Shown one piece after another: positions 1 through 11,759 of a stretch of DNA of 64,000 bases (the stretch's first letter is position 1; every line of letters begins with the position of its first letter). The stretch lies in NCBI GenBank assembly GCA_020086605.1, contig JACBWW010000004.1, positions 29,235,047 to 29,299,046 of the forward strand, in the 5' to 3' direction. Origin of the DNA: Lanius collurio (taxonomy: Eukaryota > Chordata > Aves > Passeriformes > Laniidae). Below the pieces are notes generated by a model, which made no database searches, had not been told where the DNA came from, and saw only the letters and a program-made list of their open reading frames with translations. Made by a program: the position numbers and the translations under genes.

Positions 1-1590
1 TAACTGGAAGGAAACAGAAAAAAAAGTACCTTCATCAAGCTCTTTATGAAGTTCACTGCATACCTGTGCCCTCTGGAAACATCCTGTCCTGTCCCAAAGA
101 CACTCTCTTTTTGGTGTCTCTGCCATTTCAATAGACCCTCCCTATGATTTATAAGGAAGGATCTGGGCATTTACCTGGCAGCAAACAGATCCTGAAGAGG
201 CTTTTCAAATTCAGCATAAGTTTCCTTTCCACAGTGATCCCCCTTCCCCTTCCTGCACCCAGGCTGGAGAACAAAGCTGTGCTATTACATGTAGTATTCC
301 CTGAATGGCATTCCTGCATGGTGGCACTTGGTCTGGCTGATGTGATGAGCAGAAATCCCTCAGATTTCTTTAGCATTTTGAAGATCAGTGGCATTATCAA
401 AAATACAGTGCTTCAAAAGTCTGACCCAATGAAAAAGCTATTGCTTCCACAAGACAAGCTTTGAATCAACTGTTCAGGGTCAGAGATAGCTGAGTCTTAA
501 CTAGTGGGTCTCTTTCACAAGGCTAAAAAAGGAGAAGGAGGTGGGAGACTCTAGGAAGGCAGTAGGTCTTAAAATGATTGGTAGGGATAAGAACCTACCT
601 GTTCCATATAGGATAAATTTAGTCCCTAGCAGTTATCATACGTTTTGTGCAGCTCTGAGCCTGTCAGCCCCATAGCCTTTTGGCAGTTTATTGTATGAGT
701 TAGTGACATATTTTTGGTGTATGAGATGATAAGTGTTCTGGAGTACATCCTGGATAGTAAGCAATTTGATAGCATCATGCACTGATGGGGAAAATGGAGC
801 ATCTCTATTTGCCTACCATTGTTCCTGTTAGTGCCCTGAGAAATGCTGAAAGTTAAAATCTTTACTCAAGCCTATTTGTCATAGAGAAAAATGTGCCAGT
901 CACGGTTTTGTTTTTTTTTTTTTCCTGGGGAGAGCTCAAGCTACTCTCAAAAGATTTCAAAGAAACAAATTCAAAACAACTTAACCAGTTGGCTTAGTTG
1001 GTTGGAAGGAAACAGAAAACAAAAAACAAAGTACCTTCATCAAGCTAGGTTAAGTCTAGGTTTCCTAGATCTAAACTAGGTTTCCATCTTAAAGGCCTGT
1101 TTTGGACATAGATTTCAGCCTGTAGGCTAAAAATAGTGATCCTTTCAGCTGAGGAAAAATGTTTTTTGGAACTTTTTCTATTGTTTGGCCTAAAATATGC
1201 TGCTTATTGTGCTAGACAATTATTGGCCCTGCTGGTGACATCAGGACATTCTCTAGCTTTTGCTCAGGCAGATGTGTATGTAAGATGACCCTTATTGCCA
1301 TCTGTCAGTTCCCATGGCCTGCTTGCACTGCTTTTCTGTTTGCTCTGTGTTTTTCCAAAGGACCCTTGCATGTGCCTGTTTCATGTTAGGTTCCCTTTAC
1401 AGCTGATGGAGAGGTGTCAGCTTCAGCTGCGAACTGAAATAGGTGGTGTCCCTTAACTTTATGGGAAACTTGGGCTTCTTACGCACCCAGGTGTAAGTCT
1501 TTTGAGGAGCAGTGTGGATGTTTTTCCTTCTCTGTGGCAGTTACTTAAGGGAGTGGATCATTTTACCTTGTGTTCCCCTTGGTTTTGTAG
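1..1590 (+). other. SUSD6: SUSD6 intron (upstream of the transmembrane exon)
   Basis: This stretch precedes the first recognisable SUSD6 exon and shows no coding similarity that I can recognise. The sushi-domain exon that should lie 5' of the transmembrane exon is not seen here, so it must be upstream of the window. The short open frames present look random. The only structure noticed is a pair of near-identical segments at 5-41 and 1003-1046. The intron ends in a pyrimidine-rich run and the acceptor TTTTGTAG at 1583-1590. Confidence 0.65.
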
Positions 1591-1729
1591 AAAAGGACTC
1601 TCCTCCAACAATTGGAGTGCCCACGCTGTCCATAGTAGCCTCCACAGCAAGCTCCGTTGCCCTGATTCTGCTGTTAGTTGTGCTGTTTGTTCTGCTGCAG
1701 CCAAAGCTGAAGTCATTCCATCATAACAG
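1591..1729 (+). CDS. SUSD6: SUSD6 transmembrane exon
   Basis: The exon starts in phase with two bases of a split codon and ends with AG before the donor GTAAGT. It encodes the juxtamembrane linker, a hydrophobic helix of roughly 20 residues and the cytoplasmic anchor QPKLKSFHHN. The helix and anchor are the best conserved part of the family. The acceptor at 1589-1590 is preceded by a T-rich run. Confidence 0.9.
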
Positions 1730-4297
1730 GTAAGTGTAGCTGGGGTTTGGAGGGGCTCAGAGGCACCCTGTTTCTTTGCAGTAGAAACCCATTCAAGTAG
1801 TTGGGTTAGACCTTTGTTTTGGAACAACTTAGCTCCTTGCTTCTCTGTTGCTCTTTTCATCACCTCAGTGCCATCTCTGCCCCATGCTACTGATCCAGCA
1901 TTTTTCTGAAATGGAGTTCAGTGATCCCCCCCTGCAGTCCCCATTCTTATGTGCCACCCATGGAGTGACTTCCTTGTGCTTTTGCCTTGGCTTTGAACAG
2001 AAAAAGTTATGATCCTTACTAGCCTGGCTATAGATCAATTTCCTGCCTCTTCTAGCCTTGGATAGCTACTGAAATCTGTGTTTGGGTGTGCATCTTTCCC
2101 AGACTGCTTGAGGTCCTGTGGACCCGAATTTAGGTAGTACTGCTCTTTAGATACACGTGCAAGTCTGCCATCCTTCTCTGCTGTGGGAGGAGAACCCTCC
2201 TGGCCTGGGTTTGTGGGTGAGAGAAGGGACCCAGCCAGAACACTGCTGCCAGCTGAGGCAGACACTCCAGCAGTGCGGAGGTTGAGATGGGGCCCTGGAG
2301 TCTGCCCTCTCCTGAAAAGGCCCAAACTACTAGAAAAGAAAAATGTACTCTCAGGCCTTAAGAGGCCAGGTGATTCATGCTGTGCCAGAGCTGTCTTCCC
2401 CACCCTGCCAGAGGTTATCTGGCCAACAGCAGAGGCAGTGGAACAGACAGTGCTGAGTATTGTGGAATGTAGCAGTGCACCAGGCTGGAATCAACAGTGC
2501 TCTTTGCTAAGAGCACAGAACTGAGTCATGACCTTCATCAAATTTAGCTATGGAGGTAAGTGAGGGGGGAAGCACTGTAAGCTTTTCAGATCCTTCTGCT
2601 AAATCCATCGGGTGCCGTGAATTACAGCCCTTGCTCATGTTTAATGGCAATTTGCAGTAGGGCTGCAAGACTGCTTGCTTGACCTTGTTAAACCACCGTT
2701 CAAGTTTCTGTCTGTTCTCCCCTGATGGTGAGAATTAGAGTTCTGGTATAGGGGGGTTACTGGAGTTCTTGGTAAGATATATATAATAAAATAAATACTC
2801 AACTTGATTTGGGTTTTTTCCCCCCCTCTTTGTTTCTTTTTTTTTTGAGGCGAGACCAAGGTGTGTCTGGAGATCAGGTCTCTATTATGGTGGATGGTGT
2901 CCAAGTGGCCTTGCCATCCTACGAAGAAGCAGTGTATGGCAGCACAGGGAATTGCATTCCACCCTCAGACTCACGAGTGCAGATCGTGCTCTCAGAGGGA
3001 GCTGGACAGAATGGACCCAGAGAGATGCAGCAGCCGGACCAAGGGGCCCACAATGGCTTTGAAAGAGAAGATGAAGCCCCTGGACATTCTGGACTGTGTG
3101 GAGCCAGTGGCTCCCAGCGCTCTGAAACTGTTCTTGTGCATCAGGCTGCTACCTCTTCCTGGGTAGCTGGCATGGCTAGCAGTAGACCTGTACACAAAGA
3201 GGTTCAAGATTCAGAAAGCAGTGACATACAGAGCCTTTTATCACTCACTTCCTCTGAGGAATACACAGATGGTAAGTGACTTGTGCAAGGAGCACTAAAT
3301 GAGACCCTTTTAGGAGTAGATTCTGCAGTTGACTATCTGGGATGAAAACAGCAAGGGATGCCCCTATGTGTGTCTGCCACTAGCCCAGCTTTTGAAAAGA
3401 TCCAGTTTCCATAGCATGTTTCCCCTCTTAAACATGTAAGAAATATTTAACACTTTCTTCTGAAGTATTCGGTGTTCTCATACTGGGAGCCTAGGGCAGT
3501 CTGAGCAAGATTGTCTACTGCTTACTGTTGTTTTAGTAAAGGATTTTCAGAGAAACTCAGCCTCCAGCATCATAGTTTAAAAGCAGTAAAATAACTATGT
3601 TTGTGGAAACTGAGTTGGTGGGAGTGGGAGGACATGCTTGGAATACAAACCTGTTGTGATGTTTGGGCTGCTTAATTTTTAGACTATTTTAGTCAGCAGC
3701 TTCCGGCCATAGAGCATTCAGTGGTGTAGCCGTGGTCTGCAAGAAGACCTAAGAGGGATGTGCTTGAACTTACTGTAGAGGGCAGAGGGGCAAGTCTGTT
3801 GAACAGTCAAAACATCTTTTATTCCTCACTTCTGTGCTGTCCTGAAGGAGTGGCTTTGCAATTCCAGAGCTGATGTGAAGGTGCAGCTTAAGGTTGCTTC
3901 TGCAGGGACTTCTGTGTCTTAGGCAAGAAATGTAACTGGCTTGTCGATAGCTCAGGGCAGAACTCGAACTTTCCACGGTATTAAGAAATATTTTGTGCTA
4001 GGAGGGTCGTGGACAACCAGATAGACACCCAGAGTGGTGGTGGAATCTCTGTCCTTGGAGTTTTTTGAGGCTGGAGCTGGTGATGGTCCCACTTGCAGAG
4101 ACAGGTTGGAGTCCTCCAGAGTTCCTTTCTGCTGTGATGTGATGAGAGGGAGACCACTGTATTATCATGTTATGGAAGTGGGAGCCTGTCTTGCTTTCAA
4201 TAGTAATTTTTCTGCTGTGTGTTGAACTGCAGAAGTTTGACTACTTTTTTTTTTCTCTCCCTACCATTCAGATATTCCATTATTGAAGGAAGCATGA
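1591..4297 (+). CDS. SUSD6: SUSD6, sushi domain-containing protein 6, 3' part (three exons)
   Basis: Exons are 1591-1729, 2850-3271 and 4272-4297, giving about 194 residues plus stop. The 5' part, with the signal peptide and sushi domain, lies outside the window; the human protein is about 303 residues. Exon 1591-1729 encodes a membrane-proximal segment (KDSPPTIGVPTLSIVAS) and one hydrophobic helix (VALILLLVVLFVLL) followed by a basic stop-transfer stretch. Exon 2850-3271 encodes the tail, with RRDQGVSGDQVSIMVDG, the LPSYEEA motif and a C-terminal serine/acid-rich part. The last exon supplies DIPLLKEA and TGA at 4295-4297. Junction phases fit exactly: AG+G makes Arg and G+AT makes Asp. All three introns begin or end with GT or AG as expected. 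From memory the family (KIAA0247, DRAGO) is a p53-induced single-pass protein, and SUSD6 with TMEM127 and the ligase WWP2 is reported to lower surface MHC-I. Identity rests on near-verbatim match to the remembered mammalian tail. Confidence 0.93.
2850..3271 (+). CDS. SUSD6: SUSD6 cytoplasmic-tail exon
   Basis: This 422-nt exon encodes about 140 residues of the cytosolic tail. The acceptor is GAG after a long poly-pyrimidine tract (2819-2846), and the donor at 3272 is GTAAGT. The tail has an LPSYEEA motif, a variant (LPxY) of the PPxY motif that binds WW domains of NEDD4-type ubiquitin ligases. It ends in a serine/glutamate-rich stretch (SDIQSLLSLTSSEEYTD). No start codon belongs here: the ATG at 2809 lies in the intron. 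Confidence 0.92.
3272..4271 (+). other. SUSD6: SUSD6 last intron
   Basis: A 1.0-kb intron with donor GTAAGT and acceptor CATTCAG after a T-rich tract near 4245-4260. It contains a degraded CR1-like segment near 4030-4145. No other feature was recognised. Confidence 0.85.
4030..4145 (+). repeat. Degraded CR1-like LINE 3' tail, forward orientation
   Basis: The order of words follows the 3' tail of CR1 elements: a GTGGTGGAATCTCTGTCCTTGGAG-type start, then GGCTGGA, then GGTTGGAGTCCTCCAGAGTTCC, ending near CTGTGATGTGATGA, which resembles the terminal octamer repeats. It is much more diverged than the copy at 6776-7500. A similarity search against an avian CR1 library would decide. Confidence 0.45.
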
Positions 4298-7200
4298 GGT
4301 CTGCTGTGTTTGTCTAGTCTTCTCCATCTTGGATTTCTTCTTCCTCCCCTCTCCCTGCCTTTGGGACAGAAGCACTCTGTGCAGTCTTCCCCATCCTTGC
4401 AAGCTGTACCCTGGATACCTCCAAGAAGAGATGCCCTCAGCTGAAGATCCAAAGGATGTTGCCAGGTTGCCTCCTGGATGCACCAGTGGAGTTGGTGCAG
4501 CGCTGGCTTCCCCATTCCATCAGCATCAGGGGCTCAAGGAACAGAGTGGATTTGAGCTCTCCTCTTCCCCAGCCAGATGTTTGACAGCAGTCTCTGAAGA
4601 GCTGCTCTTTTCTTGTGCCTTTCTCCTCCTCACACCGGCTTGTTGCAGCTTATCAGCCTTTCTAGCCCTCCTGCTGCCCAGAGAGCAGGGGCTAAACCCG
4701 CTTGCTCGCTGGGTGCAGACACAGTTTAAATATACATATATATGTTATATAGGCTCTTCTTCCAGCATCCTCTTTGTGATAAGGCAGGACAAAACGCCTC
4801 ACTGGGACTGAAACTGGGCTTGGGAGGGAGTTGAGGGGCAGCTTGTGATGTCTAGAAGAGCCTCACACAAGGTGGGCTGTGTGACAACTTGGCCGTGCAG
4901 GAACAGTTCACTGAGAATTGCTTAAACACTGAAGGCTGAGAAGTCCAACATGTAGGAATGCCCTCTGCCCCATCCCTGCAGGAGTCCATTCCTGAAAATC
5001 ACTTTTGTCTCCTCCATCTTCCTCTACCAGTGCAGCCCACTGGAAGAGGTTCAGGTGTTTGAAAATATCAAGACAGAAAAATGCCTGTAGGTAGTAAATT
5101 CCTAGTGCCATTGGTGCAAATTCTTTTTCCAGCCATAGTAGGTACTTGAATCCTGGGTAGCTGCCATCTCAGAGGCTGGTGTGTCTTCCTAGCTTTATAC
5201 AGCAAAGAGTCTGCTGTTTTAACCCAGTGGGCTCCAGTGGGCCCACAGAGAAGAGCTCCTCCCTTGTGGTTGGGGGTAAACAGCATTTGTAAAGCTTCTC
5301 CTAAGCACAGTACCAGTCTGTTGCTGTGAGGGAAGGTTGACTACACTGACAGCAGTGCTAGAGAACACCACAGCTCAGCCTCAAAACTTCCTGAAGTTTT
5401 GAGGATTGTTTCAAGTTCTGGTAGTAGGGAAGAGAAAATCCAGAAATATGTGTACCTCAGCCCACCACAGTTACCTACAGCAGGTCAGACTGTCTGTGTT
5501 GGGACTCCATATCTGCAGGAAGTCGCATCTGTATGGCGTAGGTGGTCCAATCCAAGTGCTGTGGTGGTTGTAAGGTTCCTCACTGAGGTCTGGACACTGT
5601 TCTATGGGATTGGTTTCAGCAAGAAGAGTTGGCTTCTTAGATGCATGTACCTTGTCATAACTGTCCTGAGGTAACCAGGGAAGTGTTTGCCCTGTGAGAA
5701 GCTGCTAAATTTTTGAGTTGAAGGAGCAAAATGTCATGGCCTTACACATCATGTGGTAATGTAATAGTAAACAGGGATGCTATTTTTGCTACTTTGCTTT
5801 TGATTTACGATCCTCACCGTTCTCATCATCGTTGTTACAGTAAAAAAACATTACAGCACTTGACAAAAGTGATACAACGTCTTTACATATAAAATCACTT
5901 TGGCTTAGCTCCAGTTCCTTGAAATGGAGATTGGCCAGAGTATCCAGCTATGTATCTGCTATTCCTTTTCCTGAATAGCTGTTAAATCCCAGGACACATG
6001 GAACAGTGTGTGCTTGTGGATGGAAGAATCGTTATTTCCCTATCCTTGTTATAGAGGGATGTTAATTTAAAAATACAGTGTTTTAAACATCCTTCCATTC
6101 TTGCTCACATTATCTTGCATTAACACAAGAATTTGATAAATCCCATTTGGGTGGCTTAGGTATTTTTTGTTCAGTTTGGATGGTGAAAATCCTGTGTCAT
6201 TTTACAGTGGGCTGTGGTGTCTGAGCTTCAAGCACTGTAGAGGACAAATGCTGTTTACACATCTGCTCTTGGAATTTAAAAAAATAAGCATGGGAATGGT
6301 TGTACTTAGCTTTTTGACTGTTGGAAGTGGTCTCAGCTTCAGTAAATTCTCCTCCACTGGTGTATCAGGGCTGATGGAGGGGTTGAGCAAGTGTAGTGTT
6401 AAGGAGTGTGGAGGAGAGTCTGTGTAACTTCTTTCCTGCTGCCTAACCAGCTTGGAGCAGGAGTTGCTTTTTATGTTTAAGGTCCTGTCTGCTCAAAGTG
6501 ACCCTCAGCAGTTCAAGATATAGAAATTGGGAATGTGTTGCCTTCCTGCAAGGGGGCAATGCTGGTGCCGTGTTGGTGGGAGAAGGTGGAAGCTGATCCC
6601 AAGGCCTGACCTTGCTCTGGACGAGCATGTGCACCACCAGCAGAAAACACATCCTCTGTGGCCTGGCCTCCTCTCTGCTGTTGTAAAACAAGCAGCTGCC
6701 AGCTTGGTAAAGAAAATTCAGTTTGGATGGGGAAGAAAAGCAAGCAAGCTCTACAAAGAGGGAGTGTTTTAATTTCACAGAATTAACTAGGCTGGAAAAA
6801 ACCTTTGAGACTATTGAGTCCAACCCATGACCGAATACCACCTTGTCAAATAGACCATGGCACTGAGTGCCACCGCCAGGGATGGTGACTCCACCACCTC
6901 CCTGGGCAGCCCATTCCAGTGCCCAATCACTGCTTCTCTGAAGAATTTCTTCCTGGTGTCCAGCTTAAACTTCCCCAGGTGCAGCTTAAGACTGTGTCCT
7001 CTTGTCCTGTCACTGGTTCCCTGGGAGAAGAGGCCGATCCCCACCTGGCTACAGCCTCCTGTCAGGGAGTTGTGGAGAGTGTTAAGGTCTCTCCTGAACC
7101 TCCTCCAGGCTGAACAACCCCAGCTTCCTCATAGGATTTGAGCTCCAGACCCTTCACCAGCCTTGTTGCCCTTTGTCTGGATGCAGTTGAGCATCTCAAT

Positions 7201-10200
7201 GCCCTTTCTAAATTGAGGGGCTCAGAACAGGACACAGCACAGCTGAGGATGTGGCCTCACCAGTGCCAAGTACAGGGGGACAGTCACTGCCCTGGTCCTG
7301 CTGGCCACACTGTTCCTGATAAAGGCCAGGAGGCCTTTGGCCTTCTTGGTCACCTGGGCACAGCTTGCTCATGTTCAGTCTGCCATCAGTCAGTACCCCC
7401 AGGTCCTTTTCTACCTGGCCGCTGTCCAGCCACTCTTCCCCCAGCCTGTAGCACTGCAGAGGGTTGTTGCACTTGGTCTTGTTAAACCTCATATTGTTGG
7501 ATTCTATAAATATTGTTGGAGATAGCTTTACTAACAAGTAGGAGAAATGCAGAGGTGGAGGAGGGAAATATGCAAGTGTAGCTGTTGTTATCAAGCATAA
7601 AAAGGCAGCTTCTGTTGGCTTTTTGAGGGTAAGCCAGCAGCTTCCAGGCCAGTCTCTGTGCTAGCTGGTAATCCCATCTGATGATTCCAGATCCTGCAGA
7701 AGATCTCTATTCCCTGCAGCAAAACTTGTGAGAACAGCCCTCAAGGATCTGTGTGAGCCAGAACATGGAACACAGTTTGGGGGCATCATGTTGCTCGTCC
7801 ACATCCTCAGCTTTAGAGATAATTTTCATATAAAAATAGGTAAAACAGTGGGGGACAACCCTTTCAAGGGGGAGGGAGAGCAAGGCCTCGCTTTACTGGT
7901 TATCAAGTGATTATTATTCATTCGTGTTTGTTTTAAGTCTGCAGAGGCTGAAGGACTGAGAAGTCTTTGGGTAGAGATCTAGGAAAACCTACTTTGCACG
8001 GTCCTATCTTTACTTATGGGAGCAAGGCCTGAAGACTTAAGATCCCTCAGATGTGAGCTCTGCTCTGCCTCAGGAGTGTTCGTTATCTCTGAGCTAAGAG
8101 TATGTTCTCTCTGGATTTTGCCATAAGTAGATGTAGCCTGGATCTCAGTGTTGTGGATGGGAAGCACAGAGGCTCAGCCTTGCAAGATGTAATACATGGG
8201 GTTTTACCCCTTTTTTTCTTTCCCTGATGGTGCCACAGTCTCCATACCTTTTCTTCCCCCACCTATGTCTGGCAAAAGATTTCAAAGGGAGGCATTTTTT
8301 CTTATTTAACAGTCCCAACATAATCATCTCATGCTCTGTCATACATGCTGGATCCTGTGATATTCAAGAACTTTAAAATTATTTAATTATATCTAGAAAA
8401 ATGAAAATAGCACTTACTTTAAAGTTTTCCATTATTTTTGGAGTCTGATAGTTGAAGGGGGAAAAAAAGGCATTTCAGAAATTCAGGATATTATGTGCAA
8501 TAGAAAAACTTCCTTGCTTCTTTCCAGTTCCATTGTTTTTTTAAAAAATAAATGCAACTTACTGCAGTGTTTACAGCCCAAGCATTATAGAACTGGACTA
8601 GCCTGAGAGAACCAGGAAGTGAAGTTGGCAGTGACCCATGGGGAAGTGGGCCAGTTCCTGTCAGGGCCTGCACCATGAAGCTCACCTTAATTGATGAGCC
8701 ATCTTGGACTGTGTCAGAGCCTCCTGCAGCCTTGAAGGGTGTCAGGAGCACTGGTGAGAAAGGGGTTTGTGAGTTCTGGTTTTAAATAGCTTGTGCCTCC
8801 CCAACATTAACTGCAGAAGAGGTAGAAATTAAGGCAGGAGAGATGCACTGTCGCATGTGAGCCTGTGGAGTTGTTGCTGAGTTAAAATAGGAGTTTGGGA
8901 GGGAGAAGAGCTTGATGCATTTTTATCCTTAACCACCAGGGAAGTTGCTTGGTAGCAGAAGGTATACTCAGCAAGAAGAATGCTTTTTTTTTTCACCCCT
9001 TGGACATCTCTGCTGAGGTTTCTTCTTGGCCTTTCAGCTCCAGTGTGGTGAACTGTTTACTGTATCTGGAGTCTTAATTTGGCCTTTCAGTGTATGAACT
9101 CAGGTGTGTTAGGAAGAAATCTGTTCCACATGCTTTGGGAAGAAACATCCTAAGATGCTCCCAGAGGTGGACAACTTGGGTCAATACTGAGGAGTGGGGC
9201 TTAAAGAGCAACTGGCTCAGCCATTGGAAATAATCTGGGATGGTTAAGTCATTTGCAGCACAGAAAAGGGAACACAAGGAGGAGTCTAAGGAAGAGCTGA
9301 AAACAGAGGTTTACTGTAGGCTAAAGAGCTAATGCAATCATGACCAGGTTGTAAAGAAGCTTATGCTTTGTTAGATGATTTAGCATACACCAGCAGGCTT
9401 GCTGTATAAAAAAAAAATAATGTACAACTGGTTGGACACACAGAGCTGTCCTTGCTGACCTTTTTAGAACATACTTGCAAAATGTGGTTTTACTGTTCTG
9501 ATAGCAATTTAAAAAGAAATCTGCCTTGTTACTCTATCCAGATAACTATTTAAATAAATTTCACTTTGGTTTTTTGTATAGAAATGCAATAAATCCCATT
9601 AATTTTGCACATCCTGCCTCACCCTGTCCTCACCTTTCAGTCCTTACCAGGGAACAGCAGATTGAATTTGCTCTATGTGAAAACCTTTGTTTGCAGAAGA
9701 ACTTCTTTAGAAAACAGTTTTTCTCTACGATACGCTTTGAAAGTGCAAAGAGGTTTCCTAGAGCAGGCTTCATTTTAAGGTGTATTTTTATACAAGAAAT
9801 AAGCCTTTTTCCAGTCCTAGCACACTAGGACAGAACACGCCACTTCCCACATTTCAGGGCCCTGTGTTCAGCACTGCTTTCAAAGTCAGCCCTCTGCAGG
9901 TGATGTTCAGATCTATGTACCCACCAGAACATGTTGTATTGATGCTCTGCATATGCTTTCTGTAAGCTATGCTTTTGCTTCTGTCCTTGAGTGAGAACAG
10001 ACAGAGGAAACTGAGTTGTGCCAGAAAATGTTTTAGTTCAGATTCTCAAAGTTGCTTCCTTCCAAAAGAAAACAAAGTGAAGTTGTCTGTGAAGCAGATG
10101 TCCTGTGATGCGGTGGGTAGACTGCTGGTAGTGCTGATGCAAGTGGAAGGGGAGCTTGATTGCCTTTCTGCATTAATCTTTCCTTTCCTGTATGTGTTTT

Positions 10201-10450
10201 CTTTTTATCTGAATTGCACCACTATGGAATTATTTGCAGAATGGTACTCCGTATATATGTGGGATTTAAAACCATAACCGATGCTGTGCAGGATGTCACT
10301 CAGTTTTATTTTGCTTTATTTTATATGTATTTTCTGGTATCCTGTACATTGCAGTGGGTGTGAAGATAGTATTTTAATATTTGTACAAAGTTTAATTTAA
10401 TTGTTCTATGTATATAACTGCATTTCTAAATTAAAAAAAAATTCTTTTGA
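4298..10450 (+). other. SUSD6: Putative SUSD6 3' untranslated region
   Basis: After the SUSD6 stop there is no recognisable coding exon up to a convincing 3' end. An ATTAAA hexamer lies at 10430-10435, preceded by an AT-rich stretch with TGTACA and TGTATA words (10316-10420). It is followed by a strong GU-rich tract at 10468-10517, the expected layout of a cleavage site near 10450. The mammalian gene also has a multi-kilobase 3' UTR. Other hexamers, such as AATAAA near 9553 and 9588, could give shorter forms. An antisense CR1 insertion (6776-7500) would be part of this transcript. The continuity of the UTR over 6 kb is inferred, not seen. Confidence 0.5.
6776..7500 (-). mobile_element. CR1 LINE, 5'-truncated, antisense to SUSD6
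   Basis: The plus strand begins CACAGAAT, the complement of the CR1 3'-terminal ATTCTGTG octamer. It continues with the familiar reverse-complement CR1 sequence (GAGTCCAACCC, ACCACCTTGTC, GGGATGGTGACTCC, CACCTCCCTGGGCAGCC). On the minus strand, fragments of the reverse-transcriptase ORF C-terminus are readable in broken frames, including [27 protein letters not shown] and [16 protein letters not shown]. The element is about 725 nt, truncated at its 5' end near 7500 as is usual for CR1, and carries frameshifts and stops, so it is inactive. The orientation means the element's sense strand is opposite to SUSD6. Confidence 0.93.
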
Positions 10451-10517
10451 AGTGAAGCTATAATTTCTTGTGGGTTTTTTTGGTGTTTTGTTGGTTTTTT
10501 GTTGTTTTTTTTTTTGT
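10430..10517 (+). terminator. SUSD6: Probable SUSD6 polyadenylation site
   Basis: An ATTAAA hexamer (10430-10435) sits in a short A-run. A long U/GU-rich downstream element (GGGTTTTTTTGGTGTTTTG and following) runs from 10468 to 10517, 30-80 nt past the hexamer. This is the standard layout of a vertebrate cleavage and polyadenylation site. No competing gene end on the plus strand is seen before SRSF5. Confidence 0.6.
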
Positions 10518-11759
10518 TAACTGCTTAGGCCTTGTGGCCTGGAAATCTAGCAGATCATTAATGAATATGTTACAGTTGTGAAAACTAACCAAAGCTAGGG
10601 AAGCTCAAATGGCTTGGGGAAGAGAGATTCAGAGTTGGCGCAGCCTTAGAAGGATCATCTATTTCCAAGTTCAGAAGCGAAGGCTGCCCTTGCTGTGCTT
10701 GCATAGAATTCCATGAGGAATGAGGCCAGGCTGGGCAGGGAGGAAAGGTTTGAAGAGATCATGTATGGTCTGAGTGGATTTCAGAGAGGAAGGCAGGTTA
10801 AATATAATAAACAGCTAATTAATCTTGGAGTCTGTATAAGAACAGTATGTATAGGAAGAGTGTTATTTTTAGAGGCAAGCTAGTTCTGATTGAAATAATA
10901 ATCCAAAGTGGGTAGCAGGACAGTATAGGAGACATTAGAGAGACCTTACAAATACATGGATTAGTGCACCTGTGAGTGCAGAGGCGGGGGCTGGGGCAGG
11001 GGCAGGCTCTGCTCTTCCCTCTTGGGTAGTTGTGCTGCATTGGGAGGATGGGAGAAGCAGAAACTGCAGAGGAGCAGAGACCCATTGTTCTTTTAGTGCA
11101 ATATACAATCCATTACTATTTTTATTAATGTTTGTTTTGCTTCAAAAACCTAAGGTAACTGCCTTCTCAGGCAAGTGTGCTAATGAGTGTTCCTTTCTTT
11201 TAACAAGTTTTATCAGTAATAGGGAAGGGAAGAAGGGAGGAGATCCTTTTGGCCAGCTTGTTCAAAGCAAAGTCTTTTGTGTACTTATATACATAATTTT
11301 TATTATTTGTGAAGGAATAGCCAGGTTAAAGAGATGGGAAGGGGTGACATCTACCTTTTTCCTACTTACAATTGTTCCAAAAATTATTCCCACACAGCAG
11401 CCGCATCTTACTGTAATTTTACTACTGCAAAACTGGAGCTCTGTGGCCTGTGCATGCCTTCCTGTATCAGACAGCTGGCACGTGGGAGTCATCGGCCTCC
11501 GGGAATTTTTTTAATCACTGTTTTTCACTGGGTGATGGTCTCCTGCCACAGCAGTTGAGGCAGCCAGGAACGTGATCTTCTTGACACGTTGGAAATTATT
11601 AGTCATCTCTGGTTTGTACTGGCAATGAGAAATGACTGGGAGACAAGCCTGAGGGAAGCCAGCCTGAGGTGGGTGGTCTGGGCGATCTTCCTTGACAGTT
11701 GGCCCTTTGGCTGAAGGGCGAAAAGGCCAGGGCACACAGGAACATCTCTGCTTCCAGAA

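Noticed and set aside
2809..3279. Reading the SUSD6 tail exon as a separate gene starting at ATG 2809
   Set aside because: The first 13 codons are a pyrimidine tract of an intron. The exon begins at 2850 and joins in frame to the transmembrane exon.
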